DNA of 64,000 bases from Spongospora subterranea (GCA_900404475.1 OUQQ01000012.1:8589-72588), one strand, 5' to 3'; positions 1-14,278 are shown, counted from the first letter of the stretch. Translations and numbers: made by a program. The notes: generated by a model from the letters alone, not told the origin.

Positions 1-123
1 GCAACGACGTCCGCTATTGAAACCGTGAGACAACTGGATAGACGGCAACGACGTCCGCTATTGAAACCGTGGGACAACTGGATAGACGGCAACGACGTCC
101 GCTATTGAAACCGTGGGACAACT
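1..123. repeat. 44-bp tandem repeat, 2.8 copies, open at left edge
   Basis: A unit starting gcaacgacgtccgctattga recurs at positions 1, 45 and 89, so the period is exactly 44 bp. The copies are nearly identical (one a/g difference around base 29 of the unit), and the third copy breaks off at 123 after gggacaact. The array begins at the window edge, so its true copy number is unknown. It lies about 320 bp downstream of the clathrin stop codon and encodes nothing recognisable. Confidence 0.9.
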
Positions 124-440
124 ACCGTACAAGATTGTTGGCATCACGACAGTCAGATTGTTGTTGTGTGTGGTTAATGTTGGTCTCGTCTTTGAAGATA
201 TTTGTGGGATTCTTGATAAATAAAGGTGTCGCTACTCACACTACGGCGTCGTGGCATACCTTTCTCAGAAAACAGGTAAAGCAGACAGCAACGCAGATTG
301 TTCGTCAGCAACAATTGTCATTTTTGATGCGAAATTTGATTTCGCATTGTCTGAAGTGGAAAAAAACGTGAACACAAGGGTTCCATACATGTTGTTAATA
401 GAAAGGTCAATGACATTTATAATCGCCGACAGATTTATGT
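124..440. other. Intergenic, downstream of clathrin heavy chain
   Basis: AT-rich sequence between the 44-bp repeat and the clathrin stop codon. The open frames here resemble no protein family I know. It presumably carries the clathrin 3' UTR on the minus strand. Confidence 0.4.
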
Positions 441-3400
441 TCAGTAATGGGGTTGGGCAAACTGGTTGGGCGGAGGCATGGCCCCATAACCACCAGGCAT
501 CTGCCCGTTCATGACGGGGCCTCCATGGCCCGGATACATCATAGGAGAACCATTGCTGCCATAGGCCATGGGCGGCATGATGGCAAGCGGAGCCGCTGGT
601 CCCGCGAAGCTGGGAATGCCGATGAATTGTGCCGCCTTGCTTGACTCCTGCTCTTGTTTCTTTTTCTCCTCGTTGACGGCCTCCTTTTCGGCCTTGGATT
701 GGGCCTCAAGCTTACCGGCGATATCGTTGAGTTTGTCGTCATATTCGCGGAATGTCTGGATCATAAAAGGCATAACATTGTCAACGATGTTGTGTCGCCA
801 GGCTAGCTCAAGAACAACGTCGGCTCGGATTTGACTGTAACAAGAATAGAGCATTGCCTATACAAACAGAGAGCAGACGTCAAAAGTTGAGGGTCAAAAA
901 CGCCCGATTTTCAAGAATTTAAAAAAATTGTTGAGTCGCTAAAAACTGAAGAAAAAATGGCCGATCGGTATAAAAGGTTGACGTGGGATATCAACAAAAT
1001 ATGTGTACAGAGGTTTACCGAAAAGCAAGCTATTTCTTTCTTTTCGACGAAAAACCGGACGAGTTCTTCGGCAATGACAGTGTCTTTGGAAACCGCGGCA
1101 GTGGAAATGACATCCTCGTATAAAACATCTTTTTTTGCAATACCGATAGCAACCTGCGATATGTGCTCAATGAGTTCGAAGTCATTATATGAAAACAGAG
1201 TGCGTTACCTCATAGCGCTTGTTGACCTTATATAGGTACGAGGAAATCCGTCGCATTTCTAAAAGTGAATGAGTCTCAAGCTTCTGTGCAAGAGTGATCT
1301 GATCGAATGCGTCGTGTCCTTCAATCGACTCTCTCAATGCTTTATAATCTTCTGAGTCGACAAACCTGAAAGCCAAAAGACATAATCACCAAAACTGGAC
1401 ACGGTTGAACGCTTGAAAAAGGAGCATTCATCAGAACAGAAGTAATCTTACAGTTGATTAACGGCTTCATTAACAGCAACAATGTTGTCTTTTTGAACAA
1501 ACAGTAAGTATTTTAAACAAAGCGGAAGAGCCTCTTCTTGACGAAGCAAACGAACAACTCGGGTATGGTCGAGCTTGGACGAGATCTCAATCAGAAGATC
1601 ATTTAGCAATAAAGGATGCTCTCGAAGATAGAAGGTTACAGCACGATAAAAAACTGGAGAAGAATTGCGAATGTGATAGTTAGGGCTTGTTTGATAGTAA
1701 AATAGAGAAAACGGTTACCTTCAGTATTGGTGCACTGAATAATAGTTTGTTTGAAAAGATCATGTTGCCAACAAGAGGGGGAATGCTCTATGAGAACATC
1801 GACACCATTATCGTACTGATCATAGTGACAATACAAAAACACGGCCTCGACGTAATGCCTGTTAGTCAGGCAACCACCTAGAAGCGTTGGAATGTTTAAG
1901 CGGGACCAGAAGAGTTTGACGTGCTCCATTAGTTTTTCGGATTTGTATTTGGCGTAAAGCAGACCCAGGGTTGTGAAGATACCCTGATGAGCTCGGTCGA
2001 GGTTAATACCTGAGCATATACAACGTCGATAAAAGATACGGTAAAAGCGCAAAATGAACATGAAATGTGTGTCCAACACAAAAACAAGAAAGAACAAAAA
2101 AGGAGAATGTACTAACCTTGCTCTAACAGCGCAATTGCCTGTTCAAAGTGACACCCAACCTCGTAATGATGAATCAAGTCGCTGAGATGGTCCATAAACA
2201 CAATGATATGGACACCTATAGCAAATCGAATCGGCCTTTAGTAAATAAAACTTTCAGAACGTGATGACGAACCGCAGGCTTGCGCAAGACGAAATTCAAG
2301 AGCGTCCACGCAGGCATAACAAATTGCTTTCCAAGTTGGAATGGAGTTGGCTTTGCGCGCAGCGTCAACTGCAGCCTGAAACTGGTGAAGATGAACGTAG
2401 CAAAGCGCCAGCTTCGCGTAAATATTCAGGTGATTGTAGATGGTGAGAGCTGGCAAGTAAAGACCTGAAGAAGGTGGATTTAAAAAACAACTTCGTCACT
2501 ACATAGGAAAGCACAGGAGCGAGCAACTACCTTCATCAAAGAGGCGATCGCCAATGGACTCGAGTTTGGCAATGTGAGGAGTTGAGAGGAACTCTTCAAG
2601 AGGCGTTAAATCCTCAGAATGAGCCATGGCATAGACGAGCTCGTTATCCAGCGCGGACTCGCCTAAAAAAGTGCATAATTAGCTTAAAAAGCGTGATATA
2701 CTAAACAGGAAAATCACTTAAAGAAATGAGAGCCCAAGTCAACTACGCAAGACGGCAACAAAAGCGAACCATTGATTTGATGCAAGATTAGAGGACAAGA
2801 ACAAATTTACGTACGAAGCTTGGATCTGGACATTTTCAAATAAACGATTAACACAGGCCACAGCTGCTCCTTGGATGCAGCAGCAATGACGTCAGCGTAC
2901 GCGCTCGGATCAGAGGCTTTCATAAAGGCATCAATGGCCTCTGTCGTACGACCATGCTGTAGCAACGCGCGGGCAAGAATTGACCAAACGGGACCCTTAT
3001 CCCAGTAGGCGGCGAATTCAATAGCACGTTCAACAGAGTCAATGTTATCTAAAAGGACCCGAATGGCATCTTCTCCCAAGGTGAACTTCTTGTAGATGAA
3101 AAACGCCGCCTCGTAGAGCTACATAATTCAGTCATAACATAGCCAATGAAGTTTGCCAAATAGCGAGCGTATGAAGACAAAAGCCACAGTGACAGAATCA
3201 ATTTTGAGTAAAACGAGAAAAAAAGAGCTGAAGCAATTGAAGTTTTACAAAACAGATTCGGACAGCTCTGAGAGCGAAAATGCAATAAAGCAAAGAACAA
3301 ATTTTGCACCTTATATTGGTCGGAAATTGCAATACGAGCAATATCTGGCCCATCATAGTTATCAAGACGATTCAGATAATCCGAGACGCGAGACGGATCG

Positions 3401-6400
3401 GCTTTGATGGCCGTCAAGATAAGTAAGTTTTGCAAATTGCGATTGGTGTGGAATTCGGAATCCGAGGGACCTGCGAGAAAACCCATGAGAACTGTATCTA
3501 AAACTTTCGTGTGACCGAGTAACCATGTAGAACAATCCTTTCAAGAAGTTCAATGAGTTCTTTGGGTAGATCGGCGGCCATAAACGCCTTGACAGTGGTT
3601 GAGACTTCTTCTGGTATGCGAGACTCCGGCAACGCAGTCGCCACAACCTGTTGAGAAAGTAATAAAAACCTGGAACTAATTGGAAAAACCTAACTCATTA
3701 CTTGATCAATGACAGCACGACGATGCACATTGTTCGCAAGCGCCATCTCCCAAAGCGTTGGATCTTGACGAACAACTAGGTATCGGGCTTGATCTTTATA
3801 AAACCCGTGTTTATTCGAAACCTGCCTTCATTAGTTATATCCCATAAATTGGTCGAAAAAAAACAGATACCTCAAGTAATTCAACATCACAAGGGCCATT
3901 GGCGCGGCGGTACGCGATAAATGCCAAATGTGGATCGCGACTTTCACAAAAGGATCCTACGACCTGCAAATAAATTCAATTCATCTGATAAACAGACATT
4001 TGTTGAAAAAATGATGACTTTGCTGTCGTAAAATTCATTGTTAAGAAGAAAATGACTTGGGTTATTATTAGTTTCGACGTAGATTTTCGCGAGAGCGTTA
4101 TGCAAGGTTGGCTCAACGTTGCCTAAATTTCAAATGGAAAAAACATTCTGATGCGATGCGATAGATGCTGTACCTTCATTGCGACGAGCTTCTAACCATG
4201 GCAGCAGCAAACGCAGCCGGGTACGTTTGCCGACCTCCTCACAGAGTTGCTCAATCGGACAAGCTGGTGGCCGAAGGTTATTTAAAAGATCGCGAATTTT
4301 GTTATCATCGCAGGAAAGATCGATTAACGAGCCAATAACCTAAATTACAAAATTGGATGTTTGCTGCAGCAGCGGTAAAGACTTTCGACCTTAGGAGTAG
4401 CACCAGCATTCATTTTCGTGACATAAGCCTCTAAAAACGGAAACATGTTCTTTGAATAGAGATAACGAGTGAGTTCGTCAACAAAGTCATGACGGTCGCA
4501 AACTTGAATTAAAGGGCGAGGGTCAGGCAGTTCCTGAAAGAAAAACAGGCTAAATTGACCAAGCAATACACCAGCGCGAGCAAAATTACTTTGGCAATGA
4601 GAAAATCCTTGACTTGTTTAGCGTCATAAAACGTGTGATCGCGACAAATGCGCTCAACCTCTTTCATTTGGTTCAACTTGACCCCTGACTGAAGTAATGT
4701 GAAGAGTTTCAATCAAACGGAAATCAGAATCACACATTAAAACAGCATCAGTTACCTCAATGTACTTGAAAACGACATCGGCATCCTCAGAAAAATTCAC
4801 AAGCGTTCCAAGATAGAAAAACAGACCCTGTTGAGCATCAAAGTCCTCGAACATTTTGATAAGAGAAGCTGGAGATAATTCTTTTGAATAGGTCTTAGCA
4901 ACCTCAACCACAAGACGGATATGCTAAATAGGCAAAGACAGAATGAGACACAGCGCAAGAGCGATGATTGAAATGGTACCTGAACGGCATTGAATTTAAG
5001 AATTTCACGAAGGATTTCAACACAGTTTTCGGGTGTATGTCGCCCAAAATATGATACGATAAATTCCGGTTTGACTAACCCGGAATTCAAACCTAGAACA
5101 ATAGCAAAAAATTAGAGAACGCCGACAGCCAACAAACAAGACCTTTGAAGCGAAATGTTGATTGAAAAAAGTTGCAACAACGCAAAAGAACATATACCCA
5201 TCAAAAGCACGCGCTTGATGTCGGTCATGTCAACATAATATTCAAGTGCTCTGGAGAACAGGTTTGCACGCTCGCAAAGCTGTGCGATGTGCTGATGATC
5301 AAAGTGGGACAGGTTGTAGTGAGAAGACTCAAAGATAGCATCTGCAACCTGATATTGAAATTAACAAGAGTTAGAACCGAAACAGCAAAAGTGATTAAAT
5401 GAAAACCAAATCATCAATTTACGCACCTGAGGAGAATACATGAGGTTGATTTCAAGCAATTTGGTTTGTAGTTCGCCATCTTCTGGACGATCGCCACGTG
5501 ATTGCAAATAGTCCAAAAGGAAAGCTGTGGTTGACTTTGCGTCTTGCGAAGCCATGAAGATATCCACAATATCTTTGACAGGCAGTAGAGGACCAGTGTC
5601 GTTTGTGCTGTGAACAAGCATCAATAAGCAATGCCTCGGAAGGAAAAACGACAAACATACTGAAGCTTTTGGGCAAAGGACAAAGCGTGATCCCGATTGA
5701 CCCGGTGTAGCTGTTGAAGCAGCAGCGAGTAATCAGGCAGAAAATTGACGCTTTTTGCATATGCGACAATCTGAGCAAATAATAAGATGATTGATACACC
5801 AAAAGGCTTGCAAGAAATTAACACATAAAAGCACAGCATTGTATGAAAAAACAAAAGAAGCGAGAAGCCTTACGAGAATTAGTGACGACATGCTAATCAG
5901 CGATGTGGTGAAACAACAACAAAAAACAGTAACAATAAGGATGCATTGCGAACCTTGTCAAACTCGCCAAGTTGCAAGAAGCACATTATTGCCTTTTCCG
6001 AACAAGAAGCGCGAAGATACACCGAGCAAGCCAGTTTTATGTCGAACTGGCGTAAAAGATCACCTAATTCTTCGCTGAATTCGAGTTTGCCATCGGCAAT
6101 CCAACCGCGAAGATGTTCTTTGCCCGCAGGTGCGCCAGAGGCCAGTACAGGTCGAGTGAGTTCAATTGACTCTATGGTATTCAATTTACCTGAGACGTCA
6201 GTGATAAGAGAGCGAATTGATCGACGAATCCATTTGATTGATAAAGGCATGAACCCTCAAAACCCAAAACCTCATTTCGGTCGGCACAGCGAAAAAAAAA
6301 ACACAACTACATTAAGGCATCATTTCAAATCATAGAGGAGCAGATGTGCACAAAAATGAGGAGTACATATGCTAAACTGATAACAAAGGCGGTCAACATA

Positions 6401-8324
6401 CCGCGCTGTAATAATAAAGAAAAATATTGCAAAATGGGCGCAGGTTGTCCTTGAACAGCGGGCAGACGCTTAAACGCATTCAGCGTTTCAGGGGTACGAA
6501 GAATCTCTTGCGGGGCTTCGACAGCAATTCGTGCAGCAGCGGCAACTTGACCGGCGGCGATCAATTTATCAAACTGAACGCGGAAAATATCACCAGCTCC
6601 TGGAAGATTATATCTAGCAGCCATTCTCACGCCAAGTTCTGTGTCCTGAATTTATTTCGAGAAAAAATCAGTCACAAAACGTTTGAAAACGGAAAGCAAA
6701 CCAAGAAACCTTGAGAGAGTCCATTATGTATTGGACCAGATTGGCCTCATCAAGAGCAACCAAAATTAGACGACCCGTTTGATCCAGTGAGACGACTCCG
6801 CCAGACTCAACATGTGAGACCTGAAAAAATCAGCAATTAAAAAATATCAAAGCAGATATAAAAAAATTACCGAAACAAACATTGTCGACTGAGAAATACG
6901 TTTGGCAAAAATGCATTTGGTAGATTGAATTTCATAGAGATATAGAAATCCCGCTTTGGTAAGCAGGAAGAGTGTGCCACGCTTATCGTCTGAATGCATG
7001 GAAAGAGCAAAGTCCTGATTTTCAGCTCGTTAATTGAGAGCGAAAACAGCATCACGATAAAATTTCACCTGTTCGACCTGGAATTTAACATCGGTCATGG
7101 CCTTAAAAACTTGTTCCTTGGGTGACCCCACTTCGATGATGGATAACTGAAAAAAGGCATTATCGGATCGCGACATAAGCGGAAACGGACAGCGCTCACC
7201 TTGGGTCCTTGAGGTGAATTAGTCACAAAACAAAATAAAATTGACGGAGAATCCCGCCCATCAAGCTTGACATTGGCGAATGTGCCTGCATGAGCATCCA
7301 GCGTAGGCTGGGAGACTTTACGGTCGACAGAATAAAGCTGTAGCACGCCTGCAACGCCTGAGGGCACGACGTTCACTGAGACAATCGCAAACGAGAATCT
7401 TGAAAAAGTAAAGATTCCAACAGTCGCACAGTTTGCGTTATCGCAAGGTGATGATCACACAGCATAAAGCATTACCTCCAGTGGGACGAGCCGCCAAGCC
7501 TCCAAGAATGAGCCATTTCTCATCTGATGAAGCCTATCACGACATTAAAAAACAGTGAAACAAATTTCTAAAAACCACCTTATAGTTAAGAATCTGCACT
7601 GATCCGTCATACTGAGCCCGATCGAAAATTTTCTCAGGAGCCGCATCCCCATTCATCGACCAATGTAGAACCGACTTTTCCGTTACGATGGCAATTGTAT
7701 TTTGATTCATCCTGAGACAGGGTCATCGTCGTTCACAAACACAAATTTGAATTTGAATACCATTTCCAGAATACAACGTTATCTGGAAGCGATGCGACCT
7801 TCATTCTTGTTTGCATCTCCAAATTGTAAATCTGAAGGTTATTGGCAGCTGAAACAGCATTAGAACCAAGTCTAGTTCAACAACAATATGTGAAAACGTG
7901 TAACCCAGAAACCGAAATATCAATTAAAATTTAATCTCGAAACTCGCAAACGGGTCAAAATTTGAGTTTATAAAATTTGAAAAGAAAGTAAAAAAACTAA
8001 AAAGTATGCAAAAATATGGACCTCTGAAGCCGACGACATGGGATATTGGGTTCATGATGGCCGAATCGACCTTTGCTGGTAATTTTGTGACTTTTTTGGT
8101 GACCGTATCAATGATAGCCACTGATCCGGAACCTTCTTCAAGTACCGAAATGAACTTATCCGATTCCATCGTGACATTTTTGAACTTGATGAATTCTGGT
8201 TTGACGCCTAGTGCTGTCAGCTATCACGGATCACGTCTGAGAATTGCGATACATGTGGACATGCACAGGAATCGCTCACGTTCAAAACTTCCGCAAATCG
8301 AATTGGAAGCGCTTCCTGAGCCAT
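441..8324 (-). CDS. CLTC: Clathrin heavy chain, about 32 exons
   Basis: Heavy chain of the clathrin triskelion, the coat of vesicles formed at the plasma membrane, Golgi and endosomes. The start ATG (8324) opens a 45-nt first exon reading [15 protein letters not shown], the conserved clathrin N-terminus. Exon 2 (8220-8022) carries the MESDKF block of the beta-propeller. The propeller continues to about 6.8 kb ([13 protein letters not shown] is visible at about 7.3 kb). The linker and heavy-chain repeats of alpha-zigzags follow, with clear blocks such as [13 protein letters not shown] (about 3.4 kb), [19 protein letters not shown] (about 2.35 kb) and LFWSRLNIP (about 1.9 kb). The trimerisation region [12 protein letters not shown] is near 0.8 kb. 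The C-terminal tail is Gly/Pro/Met-rich and ends at a TGA at 441. Introns are GT-AG, mostly 45-65 nt. Expected length is about 1,680 residues, normal for the family. No break was seen. Exon edges in 960-1700 are the least certain. Confidence 0.95.
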
Positions 8325-10068
8325 AGCGCTACCGTTTGGGCACGAAGCACGGCGCGATTAACAACGAGATACAACTGTCAAACCGGATTCGATGCCGATT
8401 TGAATCCACAAAATAAGTTAATGTACGTAAGCTGGGTCAAACAATTTGTTGCGCGACAGAAGCCGAAGTCACTTTTACTCTGGGACGGGGTGCCGCCACA
8501 CTGCAACACTGGATCGGCGTGAAATGTCGCCGTTTCCATGGGGCTCTGTCACGGAGGCCGCACTTGGAAGACAGACAGGTCGCCGATGGGGGAGTAAAAA
8601 TCATACTCAAACCTGATTCTTGTGGGCATTCTGTGCTGACCGAATCCTCCGTAATATCAAGGGAGGAACCTGAATAAAGTCTCGAACTATTCCAAGCATC
8701 TAAATGCATACTCACGTTGATATATTCTATATTTGGCAATGCATTGTTTTATTAAACAGCAGCAGAACACGACGGAAAGCGACGCTCGTTCGTAGTCTGT
8801 TGGCAAATGTATATCCCAATGTCAGAAACTCTCAACTCCGTTAAGCGTTACCAGCAGATCAACAAACCGAGGGTTTTGGTACACAGCACAAATTTTAAAA
8901 AATACGATAGGGGTTCCTCCGCCAACGCTCTGCGATATTTGCGGACGCACAATTTAAATTCTTTGTTTTTCCAGACTACAGTAAACGCTATAAAATATGT
9001 GGAATTCGCTAGTTCTTGGATCATATGTCCACCTTCACGTTTGACGGTATGGTGAACAGAATCTCAAATGCGAAAACACGCATCAGACCTTGAGTAACAT
9101 ACGAAATTGTGGCAATCACTGCGAATTAGTGTGGTTTGGTCATTCTTCACCTTGATTAAACGGAATCTGAGTGGTTATCTCCGTTCAAATCATGTTGTTT
9201 GAAAAACGTATCATGAGGAAATCTTTCCTGCTTATGCGCAATCTGGAGTGATATCACTAGGCAAACGCATCACACTTTTCCGCACCTTCATTCACTAACT
9301 GTCTTATTGTTCGGTATTAAAACACCCAAACACTGTGTCGGATTGATGAATCAAATTCAATTTTGAGCGGTTTTCAGCGCGGCGAATTTTGTTATTGATA
9401 AACCGTGGTCGAACACCAACGCTTTCCTTGCTCATTCTTACGTCCGCATTTGAGGAAAAAAATGGCATAGCGACTTCAGCAACGTTAATGTGAACAAGGG
9501 ATGTAATATGTATGAATCTGTGGGTTGAGAACCGAACAATTCAACCGTAAATTTCATCGCAAGTTCATGTACACACATTTTACAGTTTTGAGAGTTGGCG
9601 TGGCATGAACCAACGGAGAGAAATTTTTAAGTAGCTGCTCGCCAAAATTAAATGGTATTCAGTTTCAAACGGAAGTGGAACAAGGAATTTCAATTCAAAG
9701 CTACTTGAAAAAAACACTCGGGCGTAGAGTTAATGGTTTTATGAACAGTACTGTAGTTGCAACGGGTGCGACAATATGTTCAGACGATCGCCATGAAGTC
9801 GCATCTCGAGTGGCTCACCATTAGGTGTTATCCCACATCTAGAGGTGAGAGTGTGCCTTCAGATCGCCTCGCAAATGCAATCAAAAAAGGCAAATGCAGG
9901 GAACGGTCATGTCTGCGGAGTGGCGATGGTGCCGCTCAGGGAGAGGCTGCGCCATCCCCTTTCTACACTCCAGCGTTACCGGCGTGGGGATCAGCGCAAT
10001 AACGAATATACGGAGACTGATTGTGTCGCCGTACAATCACCTGGAATATTGTGATTGGCGTTGTCAGA
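8325..10068. other. Gene-poor spacer between clathrin and PRP28
   Basis: This 1.7-kb stretch separates the divergently transcribed clathrin and PRP28 genes and should contain both promoters. Several short frames are open (for example minus 8437-8739 and plus 9757-10002), but none resembles a known family or shows a convincing splice-joined extension. I see no RNA gene or repeat in it. Confidence 0.4.
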
Positions 10069-13000
10069 ATGCTTTCCGCGAGTCCGCCAACAATAGTAGA
10101 TGACGAAAACGCCGATATCGTAGAACGGGAGCAGAAAATTCGCGAAAAGCGTCGCATGCCCATTTCGCTTGACGAAGTTGAACGAAATCGTAAACAAGAA
10201 GGTGGTGCTCTTATTTACATATCTATGAGGGGGTTTTTCTTATTTTTGTTTTACTTTCATTCAAGAATTCGCCAATCGATGTTGAAACCCCTAATTATCT
10301 TGTGTAATTTTTTCAGCCATTAGTGAATTGTTAACACTTCGTTTGGTGGCTATATACTTTAGCTAATCTAATTTGCATGTTGAAATTTCAACTCAGTTGT
10401 TTTTCTGTTTTTGCAGAGGACGCATTACAGCGGCCAGTTTTCCTTTCAAAAGATGAACGCAAAAGGCTACGTGAACAGGCAGCTTTAGATCGGCTTGCTG
10501 AACGGCGGCGAAACGAGGTTTCTTGAAACAAAGCATAATTATCACAGACACTGATAGAGTGTCGATTTCAGGCGTCGGCTCTTGCCCTCTCACAAAACGG
10601 ATCGCGTTCCACGGTTGCGCAGCCTGTCGCTGCGGCTCCAGTTCTTTCCTCTGCTGAAATTGCAGCTGCTGAGGCTGGCAAAAAAGAGGTCGCATTGATC
10701 AAATCATCTTATTTAGGGTAATCCCAGATTTGCCCAATTTCTTCCTCCCATACTTTTTCTGTTATTGTTCTTTGCCGTTTCATGGAGCTACCGTTTAGTT
10801 CGCTCGTTGTGATTGTGGCGTTTTCCCTTTTGCTGAACTTTTTTTAGAAAAAAGGAGAAAAAGAAAAAGCGCCGGACAGTAGCTTCATCGCGGTCCAAGT
10901 TCATGTTCGAGTGGGATGCTTGTGAAGACACGAGCACGGATTTAAACCCACTTTACAATCGCAAGCATGAGTCAGTTGTCAATTTTCCATCTATTGTTTT
11001 TTCGACATATTTTTGTGTTTGTGCGACCAATCATTCATGAATTGAAAAATCTTACTGTTTAAAGGGAAGTTCAGTTTTTTCTTCTGAAAATATAGTGCGC
11101 TCGCTTGTTCCTTCAAACAAAATCATGCTGCAGCTGAAATTACTGTGTTATCAGGATTACATTAGGGTTTGGCCGTGGATATTTTGCTGGGAGTGATCGT
11201 CATGTTCAAAAGACATTGGCTTCCAAAGCCTATCAAGAAATCGAAGACAAACGCAATGGATATCTTGATACTATCAAAGATCACGAAAAGGTAATTTGTT
11301 TTCTGGTGTGTTGGTTCAAGGGTTTTCATATCATTATTTGATTCAGTTTTCAGAAATTTCATGTTTCGCTTCTTGGTCAACGCTCTAATTAAGTATAATC
11401 TAGGCTCAAAACCGTTTGGAGAGACAGCGTGTGAAGCTCGATGCTCAAGAAATGAAAAATCGTCATTGGACAGAAAAGACTCTGGAAGAGATGGAAATTC
11501 GTGATTGGCGAATTTTCAATGAAGATTTCAATATCTCCACACGGTTTGTCCCGGATGGCAACTTTCATGCGGTATACTACTAAAAGTGCATCATAGTGGT
11601 ACAGGCCTGCCACATCCTCTTCGTAGTTGGGATGAAGCGGATTTCCCGATTGGGATTCACAATGTGCTCAAGGAAATCGGATACAAAGAACCAACTCCTA
11701 TTCAAAGGTTTTCAGGAGGCAATCCGATTTCGGTTTAACCCTTTCGCGGACTATTTTCTTGTATTTTTTTGCAGATTTATTCTCTTGTTTTTTCTGAAGC
11801 ATTTTCCAATGGTTCAACTTCTGTTTGTTGTCTGATTGTTAACACCCTAATTAAATCGGGACAGGGCTGCAATTCCAATCGGTACTGTAAACCGTGATCT
11901 CATGGGAATTGCCGAGACTGGGTCCGGAAAGACGTGCGCCTTCATTTTACCAATGATACACTACATCTTAAAGCAACCACGCTTTGATTCTCGTCGTGCC
12001 GCAGACGGTCCATACGCCATTATTTTAGCTCCCACACGGTTAATTTTCTCATTTTCTGTTCAACATCCCTTTGAACATTTTTCAAACAGTGAATTAGCCC
12101 AACAAATTGATGATGAAGTTGTAAAGTTTACTTCCCGGCTTGGTCTCAAGTCCATTTGCATTGTCGGTGGTGCAGCAATGGAAGCGCAAACGCATCAAAT
12201 TAGGCAGGGTGCTGAGATTATCATCGCCACCCCGGTACTGCCGTGTCCAATGTTGCTTTGTTTACTCATTATTTTAGGGCCGTTTGAACGACTGCTTGCG
12301 CAAACGATATCTTGTGTTAAATCAGTGCAACTACATTGTTCTGGACGAAGCCGATCGTATGCTTGACATGGTATGATATTTGCGAATCATCTGTAACTGT
12401 ATTAATTTCTAGTTTAGGGATTCGGCGAACAGGTTTGACCATCATTGAACATGTTGCTTTAGTTTCCCATGATACGTAACTTCAGGTTACTGATATATTC
12501 GATGCAATGCCAAGTAGTAATCTTAGGCCGGAAGATGAAAGCCTGGCGGTTGTCGATCAGATTTATCGCCAGACATTTATGTTTTCTGCCACGATGCCGC
12601 CCGAAGTTGAGCGCATGGTAAGCATTCAAGCTCAAAAGCGTTACCGTTCGTAGTTACTATTATTTGGATAGGCAAAAATGTACCTGAGAAATCCAGCCTA
12701 TGTCGCCATCGGTGATCGATCAGGTATATTCATTACAAAAGTTCATGCGTGATAAATAATTTTGGTTTTAGGCAAGGCTGTGGAGTTGATTGAGCAGCGT
12801 GTTGAATTCGTTTCGGAGAGTGCCAAGAAGGGGCGGGTCATGAAACTGCTTCAAGCGTCGAAGCCGCCAATAATCATATTTATGAATCAGCGTACTGGCT
12901 GTGACGCCATGGCGCGAACTCTAACTGTTGAAGGGTACAAGGTGGGTTAATTTTGAGAGTTTCCCTCCGGTTTTGCAGTTTCGGTTTTGTTTCTGTTTGG

Positions 13001-13472
13001 ATTTGGGTAATTTCATTTTTATCCTATTTAACTTGCGATGCTTAATTCAATTTGCCTGTCAGGTTACTGTTTTGCATGGTGGCAAAGTTCAAGATCAACG
13101 TGAACTGAGTTTGGATGGATTCAAAGCTGGAAGATACGATGTCCTGGTTGCAACTGACGTTGCTGGACGTGGTATTGATATTGAGGGCGTTACTCATGTT
13201 ATCAACTACGACGCGCCAAAAAACATCGAGATATATATGCATCGGGTCGGGAGAACAGGTCGGGCCGGCAAAGAGGTTTGACAATGTTGCTTTCGTCATG
13301 TAGCCAATCGATTTAATCTCATTTTCAGGGTTTGGCAACGACATTTGTCACTGCCAGCGACAGCGAACTTTTTCCTGCTCTTCGGAAAGTGTTAAGCGAA
13401 AGCGGCGCCAAGATTCCTCGAGAAATTGCACAGGCAGATCGAGATATGCAGCGGATGATTACAAAATTTTAA
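10069..13472 (+). CDS. DDX23: DEAD-box RNA helicase PRP28/DDX23, U5 snRNP
   Basis: Spliceosomal ATPase that swaps U1 for U6 at the 5' splice site. I count 16 exons. The ATG at 10069 gives [19 protein letters not shown], followed by an Arg/Lys/Glu-rich arm (about 10.4-11.5 kb). Within the arm the block [20 protein letters not shown] is diagnostic of PRP28, and [14 protein letters not shown] is the second family signature. The helicase core follows: Q motif YKEPTPIQR, Walker [17 protein letters not shown] ([11 protein letters not shown]), SAT ([13 protein letters not shown]), then domain 2 with [11 protein letters not shown] and [11 protein letters not shown]. The stop TAA is at 13470. The N-terminal arm is shorter than in animals and lacks an obvious RS repeat. 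The catalytic motifs are intact. Confidence 0.95.
12418..12432 (+). other. DDX23: 15-nt micro-exon of PRP28
   Basis: The five codons GGA TTC GGC GAA CAG (GFGEQ) sit between a tttag acceptor and a gt donor. They restore the GFE/Q segment that follows the DEAD box in this family ([19 protein letters not shown]). Without this exon the protein would lack a conserved helix start but keep its frame. Confidence 0.8.
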
Positions 13473-14278
13473 TTTTTAATTCATTTTATCATCCTTTGTG
13501 TTCGTCCGAAGTACTGTATGTCGTTGAGATTTTGGCGTTTTGAGTGTGCTTGCGAAATGTTTTCATGTCATGTTAGAGCGCTAAATGATGAAGTTGCAGC
13601 TAGATACAGTATCAAGAAACTTTGTTCAGCAATTTCATCAAGTGCGAGCGTTTGCATTTTTTTTATTTACAAATTAATATCAGTCGTGGAGATCTGATCT
13701 CCTGTCATTGAATTGATGCAATTGCGATTCGGTAATAACTCAGTACAAAGGCGAACTCTACCGTATATCACTATCATGATCGGGACCTCCATCATCTCAA
13801 AGGTCTATGTATTTTTTTCATAACTGGTCGTATGCACTTTCGAAGTTGCGCTTGATAACGAGAGGAAACTACAACGTCCGTCAATTGGAAGACAGCAAAC
13901 CTGAAATTTGATAAATTCGGCGTGACCCTAGGTGCTCTGTATAATTTTTCTATAACACTCTGCTATACAAATTTCTGATCATTGACAACGAATATTGCGA
14001 GATGAATAGCTGCCGTCCAACTCAGCCATTCATCCAAGTTCACTTGACCAAAGGACCAGCATGATAGTCCGCTGTACATTCGTGAAACTATGTTGGGGAT
14101 CGCTTCCAGATTGAAGCGCTGAATAAGTTTACATCTCGAAGTGAAAACAATGTGTAGAATTTTCCCTTTCCGTGACGGTAATGGCTACGAATGCCTACCT
14201 ATTTGGAAAAGGTCGTTTTTTCCGCGACGGAGTCCGAAGGTTCCAGTCCGTGTTTTCTTAATCAGTTAACGATAAGCC
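13473..14278. other. Intergenic spacer
   Basis: AT-rich, with no open frame of interest on either strand and no repeat. It contains the PRP28 3' end and presumably the promoter of the small TOM5-like gene. Confidence 0.4.

Noticed and set aside
8437..8739. 100-codon minus-strand ORF just upstream of clathrin
   Set aside because: No family features, no signal or domain, and it sits where the clathrin promoter and 5' UTR should be.
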